Shown here: positions 45,294-53,433 of the stretch, piece by piece
Layout: every line of letters starts with the position of its first letter
Position numbering within the stretch: position 1 is the stretch's first letter
NCBI GenBank assembly: GCA_035485575.1
Contig: DATHNW010000026.1
Coordinates: forward strand, 62,001 to 126,000
DNA length: 64,000 nucleotides
Source: DASRHD01 sp035485575
GTDB lineage: Bacteria > Verrucomicrobiota > Verrucomicrobiia > Opitutales > Opitutaceae
Reading direction: 5' to 3'
Notes under the pieces: generated by a model
What the model saw: only the letters and a program-made list of their open reading frames with translations
Databases searched by the model: none
Told to the model about the DNA's origin: nothing
Program-made: the position numbers and the translations under genes

Positions 45294-45914
45294 ATGGACG
45301 CCGAGATCACGCCCACCCCGAATGGGCCGCTGCAGGCCGAGCGCATCAAGGCGCTCAAGAACGACCGCGGCGAAACCATCGACACCGCCGAGTCGATTTT
45401 TCTCTGCCGCTGCGGTCAGTCGAAGAACAAGCCCTATTGCGACGGTTCGCACGCGCCGGCCGGTTTCTCCGATCAACGGCAGCTTGCGGAGCAAAGCGGC
45501 GCCGCCGAATTCGCGGGCCGGGAAATCACCGTGGTCGACGACTTCAGCCTGTGCGCGCACGCCGGCGAATGCGTTGACGGCGCGCCCGAAACCTTTTTCA
45601 CCAAAGGTCCTGATGGACGCGTGTCGCATCCCGACGCCTCGTCGGCAGAACAGTTGATCGCAACGATCAAGCGCTGCCCTTCCGGGGCACTGCTCTACAA
45701 GCTGCGCGGAAAACTCGCGCACGATTACTTTACCGAAACCGACGTGCGCGTGGAAAAGGACGGCCCGCTCCACGTCCACCGGGCGAAGCTCAACGGCGAG
45801 GCCCGGCCGGCAACCGAGGACCATTACACGCTCTGCCGCTGCGGCGCGTCGAAGAACAAACCCTTCTGCGACGGCATGCACGCCCAGATCAAGTTCCGCG
45901 ACGGCCCGGTTTGA
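45294..45914 (+). CDS. Double CDGSH iron-sulfur protein with central Fer4_19-like domain
   Basis: 206 residues with three metal modules. The N-terminal CDGSH motif has C38, C40, C49 and H53 (CRCGQSKNKPYCDGSH); the C-terminal one has C181, C183, C192 and H196 (CRCGASKNKPFCDGMH). Between them (about 70-140) is a divergent 4Fe-4S domain of the DUF1271 type with C87, C93 and C128. CDGSH domains bind 2Fe-2S clusters through three Cys and one His and act in redox or cluster transfer. The order CDGSH-Fer4_19-CDGSH makes a small multi-cluster electron carrier; partners are unknown. Confidence 0.9.
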   Translation: MDAEITPTPNGPLQAERIKALKNDRGETIDTAESIFLCRCGQSKNKPYCDGSHAPAGFSDQRQLAEQSGAAEFAGREITVVDDFSLCAHAGECVDGAPETFFTKGPDGRVSHPDASSAEQLIATIKRCPSGALLYKLRGKLAHDYFTETDVRVEKDGPLHVHRAKLNGEARPATEDHYTLCRCGASKNKPFCDGMHAQIKFRDGPV

Positions 45915-46275
45915 ATCACGATCTTGTTTTAATTAAGAAGCCAGGAATCCAGGAAAAGCCGGTGGATTTCTTGGCGTGCTTCGCGCCTTGGCATGAAACT
46001 CAAACCGAAGGGATTTTAACGCAGAGACACCGAGGATCGGAGTCGCAGTTTGAAGTCCAAAACTGAAAGACAAAAGTGCATTTCTCCGCATCCTCCGCGG
46101 TAAAATAAACGTTCTCAGCATCGAAAGAGGACGTCCGATGCCGGTTGACGAAACCGCGCATCACGCCGCAAGTAGTGGTGGGAATTCCAAAATCAACCAA
46201 ACCGGCGGGGCCTTGCGGTCCTGTCCCGAGTCTTCCCGCCAGCCTCATGGCTGACCACCCAACGCAGGATCGAAC
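45915..46275. repeat. Repeat-rich intergenic region (copy D)
   Basis: Holds TTTTAATTAAGAAGCC (45927-45942), and at 46011-46110 a copy of the dispersed family beginning GGATTTTAACGCAGAGACAC. A relative of the 'GGAGTC' repeat lies at 46038-46046. Apart from the leader of the next tiny gene, nothing coding is seen. Confidence 0.65.
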
Positions 46276-46377
46276 ATGGCCAAAACACAGAACTCCAAGA
46301 AACAGACCAAGAAAACCGCGCTGAAAAGCCCGGCGGAAAAAAAGGCCGCGAAGCGCGCCAAGAAAAGCGGGAAGTAA
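46276..46377 (+). CDS. Tiny lysine-rich protein 2 (33 residues)
   Basis: A 33-codon gene, too short for standard ORF lists. The product begins MAKTQNSKKQTKKTALKSP and ends RAKKSGK, with 14 lysines and no aromatic residues. AGGA lies nine bases upstream of the ATG and hairpins follow the stop. Like its neighbours it looks like a disordered, histone-H1-tail-like peptide. Confidence 0.65.
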   Translation: MAKTQNSKKQTKKTALKSPAEKKAAKRAKKSGK

Positions 46378-46434
46378 GTGTTCTCCCAGTGATGACCGGA
46401 TCTTCCGGTCGCTCCACTCCAGTTTAGACGCGGC

Positions 46435-46479
46435 GAGGCGATCAGAGCGCGGATTTGCTTCCGTGGCACTGATCGCCTC
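46435..46479. terminator. Long hairpin between convergent tiny genes
   Basis: GAGGCGATCAG (46435-46445) is perfectly complementary to 46469-46479 (CTGATCGCCTC) with a 23-base loop; a smaller 7-bp hairpin precedes it (46394-46410, GACCGGA/TCCGGTC). Placed between two convergent genes, it probably serves as a two-way transcription end. Confidence 0.5.
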
Positions 46480-46497
46480 CCGCCGTTTTCAGGCTGC

Positions 46498-46641
46498 TTA
46501 CTTTTTCTTGTTGGCCGCCAGCTTGGCCTTCGTCGCCTGCTGGGAGGTGATCAGCTGCTGCTTCTTGTTATTGGCATCGTTGGTCTTCGACTGCTTTTGC
46601 GACGCCTGCTTCTGCACCGATTTCGGAGATCTATCGCCCAT
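46498..46641 (-). CDS. Tiny lysine/glutamine-rich protein 3 (47 residues)
   Basis: A 47-codon gene on the minus strand. The product begins MGDRSPKSVQKQASQKQSKT and ends KAKLAANKKK; Lys and Gln make up nearly half. GAAAGG lies about ten bases upstream of the ATG at 46641. It faces tiny gene 2 across a long hairpin. No known family; a nucleic-acid-binding or ribosome-associated role is inference from composition. Confidence 0.65.
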   Translation of the reverse strand: MGDRSPKSVQKQASQKQSKTNDANNKKQQLITSQQATKAKLAANKKK

Positions 46642-47050
46642 GGTGGGTTGCCTTTCAATTGAGGGTTGCCTGTCCACCGCGGCTTTATGCGACGGTGGAA
46701 TTCACCGTCGGAAGGTTGGTTTCCCCGAAGGCGCCCACCTTCATCCCCGAGCACCACCGTATTGTAAACAACCGTCGACGTTCCGGGGAAAGATCTGCCA
46801 TGCGCAGGCTTGGCGATCCCAGCACATCGCTAGGCAAGCCATCCTGCAATCCCATGACGAATAATCAATAGATGGTTCGATTTAATGGCAAGATATTGCA
46901 ATGAAACGACTAACATTAATTTAATTTGAAGTAGACAGCCAAATTCCAGAAGCCATTTTAACAAAAATTAACAATTATGGCTTTTCGTTTACAATTATAT
47001 TACAAACAAGTCTTGATTCCTAGGTAATTACACCTAGATTTGAAGTCGCG
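46642..47050. other. Gene-poor region, AT-rich leader of the large repeat protein gene
   Basis: I see no supported gene. A 7-bp hairpin GACGGTG-GAATT-CACCGTC is at 46691-46709. From about 46860 the DNA becomes strongly AT-rich, unlike the surroundings. Close to the next start is the inverted repeat CTAGGT-AATTAC-ACCTAG (47020-47037), 13 bases before the ATG, a candidate operator or translation-control element. Confidence 0.5.
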
Positions 47051-50000
47051 ATGGCTTTCAGAATGCGACTTCCCACAAATGCAATCGCCGCGATGATGAC
47101 GGGGATCCTCTGGCTGTCGCCGCCGGGGGCATTAGCTGCTGTCGATAACTGGACGAGCACGACTTCCGGAGTCTGGGGCACCGCCGGTAATTGGAGCGGC
47201 GGCGTGCCGGTCAACACAAGCACCGCGACCTTCAACACGATCGTCGGGCTCAAAACCGCGATCACGCTTTCTGCAGCATCTGCGACGAATTCACTTTCGT
47301 TCAGCGCCGCCGGCGGAGCCAACGCCTACACGTTCGATACCGCCGGCACCGTGAATAATAATATGCTGACGATCACCGCCGGCATCGTGAACGCGGATGC
47401 AGCGACCCAAACCTTCTACAACGCCTTCACCCTGGCCGGCAACCAATCGTGGACCGCCACCAGCGGGGCCATGAATTTCAACGGTAATGTGAATCTTGGA
47501 TCGGGAGCAACCGGTTACACGCTGACGGTCAACGGAGCCAATCCGGTCTCCATCGCGGGCATCGTGGCCAACGGCGGAAGCGCCGCGGGCAATCTCACCT
47601 ACGCCGGCACCGGCACACTCACTCTGACCGGAGCCAACACCTATACGGGAACGACCAACGTCAACTCCGGTACCCTCAGCATCCAGAGCAACGGCGCACT
47701 GGGCACGGCAGCGAACACCGCCAACACCACCGTCGCCAGCGGGGCCACCCTCCAGCTGTCCAACAACATCACCACGACCAATGCCGGAACGCTCCTCCTC
47801 AACGGCACGGGATCGGGGTCGGGAGCGCTGCAAAACCTCAGCGGAAGCAATCTCTGGAACAGCAATATAACAATTGCCTCCAATGCCACCATTTTCTCCT
47901 CGGTCGCCGGAACCCTACTCACCCTCGGCAATGCCTCGGCCACCAACCTGTTCACGATGGGGAGCAACACCGTCACCTTCGACGGGCCGGGCGATACCTG
48001 GATCAATTCGAACGTCGGCGTGACCGGAGACACCGGCGGACTGATCAAGAATGGCACCGGAAAACTCACCCTCTATGGCTACAATACCTTTTATACCGGA
48101 GCGACCGTCGTCAATGCAGGCTCCGTCGATCTGCTCGTCGGGCCGTTCAACACGGGCATTTATGGCATCAATGGCTCCCTGACCATCGGCGCCGGGTCTT
48201 CCAATCCGGCCCTGGCGGGAACAGTCAACGTCAATATCGCCAGCAACAGTTACGCCAACCAGCTCTCACCGACCTCCGCCGTCACGATCAACTCAGATGG
48301 CGCGCTCAATGTCGGCGCAGCCACGAGCCTGGGCTCTCTCACGCTCAATGGCGGGCAGGTGAAGATTTCGAGCGGCATCGCCATCTCCCCCACGGGCAGC
48401 ATTACCTCGAACACCAACAGCGCGCATGAAACGTCCCTGATCTCCGGCGGACAGGTCACGCTCAGCGGAGCGACCAATTTCACCGTCGCCCGGGACTCCA
48501 CCATTACGAGCGACCTCACCGTCAGCTCAACCCTCAGCGGCGGATCCATCGTCAAACAAGGCGCCGGCGTCCTGACCCTGGCCGCGGCAAACACTCTGAC
48601 CGGAACCACCATCAGCGCCGGCACGATCAACGCGCAGGCCACGAATGCCCTCGGCACCACCAATGGCGCCACCATCGCCAGCGGAGCCACCCTGCAACTC
48701 CAGGGCGGAATCAGCCTCGGACAAACTTCCACCACCCTCTCCGGCACCGGTGTCAGCGGCAACGGTGCGATCGAGAACGTTTCCGGCAGCAACACCCTCT
48801 CCGGCGCACTCACGCTGGCTGCCAACAGCACCATCCAGTCCGACGCCGGCACTCTCACCGTTTCCGGCGGTATCACCGGTACCAATACGAATCTGACCAT
48901 GGCCGGCGCGGGCAACACCACGGTCAGCTCAGGCATCACGACCGGCACGGGTGGCGCCACCCTCAGCGGCACCGGCACCACTACTTTTTCCGGCGCTGCC
49001 AACACCTACACCGGAGACACCACGGTGAACAGCGGCACCCTGAATCTGAGCAAGGCCGCCAATGTCACGGCCATTGCCGGCAACCTCATCCTCAACGGCG
49101 GCACGGTCAACGAAACCGCCACCGGCCAGATCGCCGCCACGTCCACCCTCACCGTCAACAGCGGCACATTCGCCGTCACCGGCGGCACCGGCAACACCCT
49201 CGCCACCGTGAACTCTTCCATCGGCAGTGCGATCAGCCTCGTCACCGGCTCCACGCTCACCATCAACGGTGCTGGCGCCAGCACGGTCAACGGCGTCATC
49301 ACCGGCGCCGGCGCACTGACGAAGCAGGGCGCAGGCAATCTCACGCTCTCCGGCGCCAACACTTTCACCGGGGCCGCCATGATTTCCGCCGGCACTCTTA
49401 CTGCCGGCGCCCAGAACGTCCTCAGCACCTCCAGCGGCGTCACCGTCGGCAGCGGCGGAACCCTCAACCTGAATAATTTCAACCAAACCATCACCGGCTT
49501 GAACAGCAGCGGTACGCTGAACTTTGGCTCCACGGGCGGCGAGACGCTCACGCTCACCGGCGCCAATACGCTGGCCGGCACCATGGCCGGCGCCATCGGC
49601 ACGCTCGTCGTCGGCTCCGGTGCCACCCTCACGCTCGGCGCCAGCTTCAGCGATCCCGGTCTCAATATCGTCCTCGCCGGCGGCACGCTCAATCTGAACG
49701 GCACCACCGACACCTTTGGCAGCCTCCAGATTACCGGCAATTCGAGCCTGGATTTCGCCAGCGCCGCCAACTCGCTCCTCACAGTCAGTGGCGTCTCCTT
49801 CCTGAACACCAGCCTCACCCTCAGCGTGACCAACTGGGCCAACGCGCAGGATTATTTCTACAGCATCAGCAGTCCCGGCCCCCAGGGCGTCACTCCCACC
49901 AACCAGATTGTCTTCACCGGCTTCAGCGGCAACAGCACCAAGTGGCTGTCGAGCGATCACGAAGTCACCCCCGTGCCCGAGCCTTCCACCTACGGCGCCA

Positions 50001-50068
50001 TCCTCACTGTTCTCTGCCTCGGCGCATTTTTGTTCCGCCGGAGAAAAATCGCAGCGCAACAATTCTGA
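47051..50068 (+). CDS. Autotransporter-associated beta-strand repeat protein with PEP-CTERM signal
   Basis: 1005 residues: signal peptide (about 1-30), then a long Gly/Thr/Ser/Asn-rich beta-helix built from repeats of the type GxGTLTLTGANTYTGTTxVNSGTL and ATVASGATLQL (PATR/TIGR02601-like), seen at least six to eight times. The C-terminus is VPEPSTYGAILTVLCLG followed by a helix and RRRK, a PEP-CTERM sorting signal. There is no autotransporter beta-barrel. It is expected on the surface or in extracellular matrix. An AT-rich leader with an inverted repeat precedes it. Confidence 0.9.
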   Translation: MAFRMRLPTNAIAAMMTGILWLSPPGALAAVDNWTSTTSGVWGTAGNWSGGVPVNTSTATFNTIVGLKTAITLSAASATNSLSFSAAGGANAYTFDTAGTVNNNMLTITAGIVNADAATQTFYNAFTLAGNQSWTATSGAMNFNGNVNLGSGATGYTLTVNGANPVSIAGIVANGGSAAGNLTYAGTGTLTLTGANTYTGTTNVNSGTLSIQSNGALGTAANTANTTVASGATLQLSNNITTTNAGTLLLNGTGSGSGALQNLSGSNLWNSNITIASNATIFSSVAGTLLTLGNASATNLFTMGSNTVTFDGPGDTWINSNVGVTGDTGGLIKNGTGKLTLYGYNTFYTGATVVNAGSVDLLVGPFNTGIYGINGSLTIGAGSSNPALAGTVNVNIASNSYANQLSPTSAVTINSDGALNVGAATSLGSLTLNGGQVKISSGIAISPTGSITSNTNSAHETSLISGGQVTLSGATNFTVARDSTITSDLTVSSTLSGGSIVKQGAGVLTLAAANTLTGTTISAGTINAQATNALGTTNGATIASGATLQLQGGISLGQTSTTLSGTGVSGNGAIENVSGSNTLSGALTLAANSTIQSDAGTLTVSGGITGTNTNLTMAGAGNTTVSSGITTGTGGATLSGTGTTTFSGAANTYTGDTTVNSGTLNLSKAANVTAIAGNLILNGGTVNETATGQIAATSTLTVNSGTFAVTGGTGNTLATVNSSIGSAISLVTGSTLTINGAGASTVNGVITGAGALTKQGAGNLTLSGANTFTGAAMISAGTLTAGAQNVLSTSSGVTVGSGGTLNLNNFNQTITGLNSSGTLNFGSTGGETLTLTGANTLAGTMAGAIGTLVVGSGATLTLGASFSDPGLNIVLAGGTLNLNGTTDTFGSLQITGNSSLDFASAANSLLTVSGVSFLNTSLTLSVTNWANAQDYFYSISSPGPQGVTPTNQIVFTGFSGNSTKWLSSDHEVTPVPEPSTYGAILTVLCLGAFLFRRRKIAAQQF

Positions 50069-50175
50069 GTGCGTTGATCCGTCCGTTGAAAGCCGCGCCA
50101 GTTTGCCGATGACCTGCGGTCGATGGCATCGTCGCGCTTTGCGCGGAAACCTGGAGGGAGGCAGGCTTGGACAGC

Positions 50176-51984
50176 TTATGCCTTCGTCTCATTCCCCACG
50201 AGGGCGGGCGCCAGGGCCTGGCCTTTCAGCGGGATGCCGGTGAGCTTTTTTATGATCTGCGCCGCATGCGCCTCCGCCACGTCCACGAGCGTATGCCGTT
50301 GGTGGATGTCGATGGCGCCGACGACTTCCGCCGGCAGCCGCGTGACTCCGGCCAGCTTGCCCACGATGTCCGCCGGCGTGACGAGCTGCTTGCGGCCCAC
50401 GTTCAAAAACAATGTCACCATGCCCGCCTCGCGCCCGGTGCGCGGCGCCGGCTGATATTTTGACCGGCGCGGTGCAACGGTGTCTTCATCGCGACCTTCC
50501 GGTTCGGGTCGGGGTGAAAAATGGTCGTCCGCTGGCGCCACGGATGGCGCGGCTGGAACTTCGCGCACGGCCTTTTTTTCCGCTTTCTTTTCCGCCGCGG
50601 GCGGACGCGGTCCGCCGTAGCGGGGCTTGGGGCGTTCGGCCTCCGCTTCGGCCGGAGGCGCGACGCGTTTGCCCGGCGCGACCGACTTTCCCGACGGCGC
50701 ACCCTGCAGCAGGTGGATGAGCGCCGAGCAGATGTCGGTGCTGGCATAGCCCTGGTCGAGCAGGCGGTCGATCATCAGGTCGTGCGACGGGAATTTTTTC
50801 GCATCGAGGGTGGCGCGGATTTTCTCGAAAAACACGTTGGCGCGCGCCTCGTCCACCTGATCGAGCGAGGGAATGCGTTCGCGACGGATATCGAGCTTCG
50901 CCCAGCGCACCATGCCCTGCAGCTTGTAGATTTCCTGGCCGGACACGAAAGTGTAGGCGCGGCCCGACTTGCCCGCGCGGCCGGTGCGGCCGATGCGGTG
51001 GGTGTAATCCTCGGCGTCGTTGGGCAGGTCGAAATTGAAGACCACCTCGAGGTCATCGACGTCGAGCCCGCGCGCGGCGACGTCGGTCGCGACGAGAAAC
51101 TCGAAGCCGCGGCGGCGGAACTTGTCCATCACGCGTTCGCGCTGCGCCTGGCTGATGTCGCCGTGCAGCCGGTCGGTCGAGTAGCCGCGGGCGTGCAGGT
51201 GCTCGTCGAGCTCGTCCACCATGATCTTCGTGCTGCAAAAGATGATGCCGTAGCGGAAATCGTGCACATCGATCAGCCGGGTGAGGGCCTCGATCTTCGA
51301 GCGGCGGTCGACTTCGAAGTAAACCTGCTCCACCTGCGGGGCGTTTTGCGCGACCGAGGCGATCTTGATCCACGACGGGTCGCGCGAGTAGCGGCCGATG
51401 AGGTCCTGGATTGCGCGCGGGATGGTCGCGGAAAAGAAAAGGAGCTGCCGTTTTTCCGGCACGGCCTTGAGGATTTGCTCGATGTCCTCGCGAAACCCCA
51501 TGTCGAGCATCCGGTCGGTCTCGTCGAGCACGACGAGCTTGAGCTGGTCGAGCTTCAGCGTGCCCCGGCCCATGTGGTCCATCACGCGGCCGGGCGTGCC
51601 GATGACGACCTGCGTGCCGGCGGCGAGCGCGCGAAACTGCCGTTCGTACGACTGCCCGCCGTAGATCGGGACGGCCTGGATGCCGCGCTTGTAGAAGGAG
51701 AGCTTGCCCACTTCCTCCGCGACCTGCACCGCGAGTTCGCGGGTCGGGCAGAGGATGAGCACCTGCACCGCGCGCAGGTGCGGATCGACCCGCTCCAGCG
51801 CGGGAATGGCGAATGCGGCGGTCTTGCCCGAGCCCGTCGAGGACTGCCCGACGACGTCGCGACCGGTGAGGGCGACCGGAATCACCGCCGTCTGGACCGG
51901 CGAAGCTTCCTCGAAACCCATCTTTTCGACGGCCCGGAGGATTTCCGGGGAGAGGCCGAGTTCGGCAAACGGGCGTTTTTCCAT
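50176..51984 (-). CDS. DEAD-box RNA helicase with DbpA-type RNA-binding domain
   Basis: 602 residues. Q motif FAELGLSPEILRAVEKMGF, Walker A SSTGSGKT, then motif II reads LDETD where most members have DEAD; SAT follows (FFSATIPRA), and the second RecA domain has HRIGRTGRAGKSG. A charged Pro/Lys linker (about 430-515) joins a C-terminal DbpA/CsdA-like RNA-binding domain (TLFLNVGRKQLVTPADIVGKLAGV). Roles are ribosome assembly or cold-shock RNA unwinding. Start ATG 51984 (MEKRPFAELGLS); an upstream frame adds nine residues. Confidence 0.93.
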   Translation of the reverse strand: MEKRPFAELGLSPEILRAVEKMGFEEASPVQTAVIPVALTGRDVVGQSSTGSGKTAAFAIPALERVDPHLRAVQVLILCPTRELAVQVAEEVGKLSFYKRGIQAVPIYGGQSYERQFRALAAGTQVVIGTPGRVMDHMGRGTLKLDQLKLVVLDETDRMLDMGFREDIEQILKAVPEKRQLLFFSATIPRAIQDLIGRYSRDPSWIKIASVAQNAPQVEQVYFEVDRRSKIEALTRLIDVHDFRYGIIFCSTKIMVDELDEHLHARGYSTDRLHGDISQAQRERVMDKFRRRGFEFLVATDVAARGLDVDDLEVVFNFDLPNDAEDYTHRIGRTGRAGKSGRAYTFVSGQEIYKLQGMVRWAKLDIRRERIPSLDQVDEARANVFFEKIRATLDAKKFPSHDLMIDRLLDQGYASTDICSALIHLLQGAPSGKSVAPGKRVAPPAEAEAERPKPRYGGPRPPAAEKKAEKKAVREVPAAPSVAPADDHFSPRPEPEGRDEDTVAPRRSKYQPAPRTGREAGMVTLFLNVGRKQLVTPADIVGKLAGVTRLPAEVVGAIDIHQRHTLVDVAEAHAAQIIKKLTGIPLKGQALAPALVGNETKA

Positions 51985-52046
51985 GCGGCAGGATGGGCCG
52001 GCCGGCGGCAAATGGAGAGCTTAAAACGCAGGAGTGTTTTCAACCC

Positions 52047-53174
52047 TCACCAGTCCGCCTGGCGCATCCGGACGCCGAGACGGATTCCACCCTCGTCAAG
52101 ATTCTCGACCGTCACCGAACCGCCAAAAAGGGAAAGAATGCGCTGGGCAATGGGCGGTCCCAGGCCGAGGTCGTCCCCCTGAATGATCGGCTCCGAGATG
52201 GCCAGCACGTCAAAGAAAAGCGGAACGAGGTGCGGCGGGACGCTCCGCCCGGCGGTCTCCATGGTCAAATCCACCTTCGCGGGACTGGCGCTTGCCGCAA
52301 AAGTCACGCGACCGCCGGGATGGGAAAACCGCGCCGCGGTCTCCACCATGGCGCGCAGGGCCCGGATCAACAACTCGTCCGTGCCGATGACGCGAGCCGG
52401 GCAATCCGGCACTTCGCCCAGCGTCACGTTGCGTGATTTCGCCACGTCCTCCGCCTCGGCGATGGCGACCGCCAGCACTTCCTTGAAGGCAACGGGGTGG
52501 GGCGCGAACCGCGGCCCTTCCGCGTCGATCTGGCAAAGCAGCAAGGCATCCTCAATGATCGCGACGAGCCGCTGGCGGGAAACTTCGAAAAGCGAACGGA
52601 ATTCGTCCATCTCGCCACCGGCGGGAGACTGGTCGAAGATCAGCTCGGTGATCCCAAATAAACCGTTGAGCGGCGTGCGAAGCTCGTGCGAAATCAGCTT
52701 CAGGAAATCGCTCTTGGTCTTGTCCAGGACGGCGAGGCGCTCCTTGGCTTCGGCCAGCTGGCGGGTGCGCTGCCGGACCTGCTCCTCGGCGTGCTGGCGG
52801 CGCTTCTGCTCCTCGGCGGTGGCGAGCGCCTGGCGAATCGCGGGGACGAGGCGGCCCGGACGGTCCTTGAGCACATAATCGGTGGCACCGTGTTTCAACG
52901 CCTCGACCGCGCGCTCTTCGCCGATCGTGCCGGAGAGAAAAATGAACGGCTTTTCCGGACACATTGCGCGGGCCACCTTGAGCGCGCTCAAACCGTCAAA
53001 TATGGGCATGCTGTAATCCGACAGGATCAGATCGAAGCCGCCCCGCCCGATTTGCTCCGTGAGTTCCGCCTGTGAAGCCACCCGCGCGATGTCGCAATCG
53101 GGCCACTCGCCGCAGATCACCGCCTGGATGAGCTCTGCATCGCAACTGGAGTCTTCAATGTGAAGCAACTTCAT
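52047..53174 (-). CDS. Response regulator-histidine kinase hybrid with degenerate ATPase domain
   Basis: 375 residues: an N-terminal receiver domain (1-118) with phospho-acceptor D53 (LILSDYSMP) and K103; a coiled linker; a HisKA domain with H163 (SHELRTPLN); and a C-terminal HATPase-like domain. In the latter the N-box asparagine is replaced (VETAARFS where LSNAIKFT is usual) and the G1 box DxGxG is absent (METAGRSVPP), while a later GxGxP segment remains. It may be a phosphotransfer or sensor protein without kinase activity. Start ATG 53174. Next gene upstream is a kinase that could be its partner. Confidence 0.85.
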   Translation of the reverse strand: MKLLHIEDSSCDAELIQAVICGEWPDCDIARVASQAELTEQIGRGGFDLILSDYSMPIFDGLSALKVARAMCPEKPFIFLSGTIGEERAVEALKHGATDYVLKDRPGRLVPAIRQALATAEEQKRRQHAEEQVRQRTRQLAEAKERLAVLDKTKSDFLKLISHELRTPLNGLFGITELIFDQSPAGGEMDEFRSLFEVSRQRLVAIIEDALLLCQIDAEGPRFAPHPVAFKEVLAVAIAEAEDVAKSRNVTLGEVPDCPARVIGTDELLIRALRAMVETAARFSHPGGRVTFAASASPAKVDLTMETAGRSVPPHLVPLFFDVLAISEPIIQGDDLGLGPPIAQRILSLFGGSVTVENLDEGGIRLGVRMRQADW

Positions 53175-53433
53175 GGGCAGCTCGGGCTGTCCGCAACATG
53201 ACCAGATCCCGACGCTGCGCAAGCCAACGCCATGATTACCCTGCACTTATTCGCATTAATTGCAGTCGACTGGCCGGCGAAGTGAGGGAAATCCCCCGGT
53301 TTTAATGACGATCAGGCGGACCCTCTCTCTTCTGCTCAATCGCGAGAAGGCGTGCGCATGAGACATTCCCCGTTCCGGTGGCCGAGAAAATCACCCGGAG
53401 CAGCCGGCAAAAATTCGCCGGCGCCTGGCTCGT

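Noticed and set aside
46463..46864. 133-codon plus-strand frame and a 70-codon frame at 46659-46871
   Set aside because: The first is antisense to the better-supported tiny lysine-rich gene; both have unlikely compositions and no ribosome site.
47600..49700. Regular short repeats that might suggest a CRISPR array
   Set aside because: The repeats are in-frame codons of the beta-helix protein, vary in sequence and have no constant spacer length.
48929..50062. 377-codon open frame antisense to the beta-strand repeat protein
   Set aside because: Mirror of Gly/Thr repeats; no start context and no recognisable domain.
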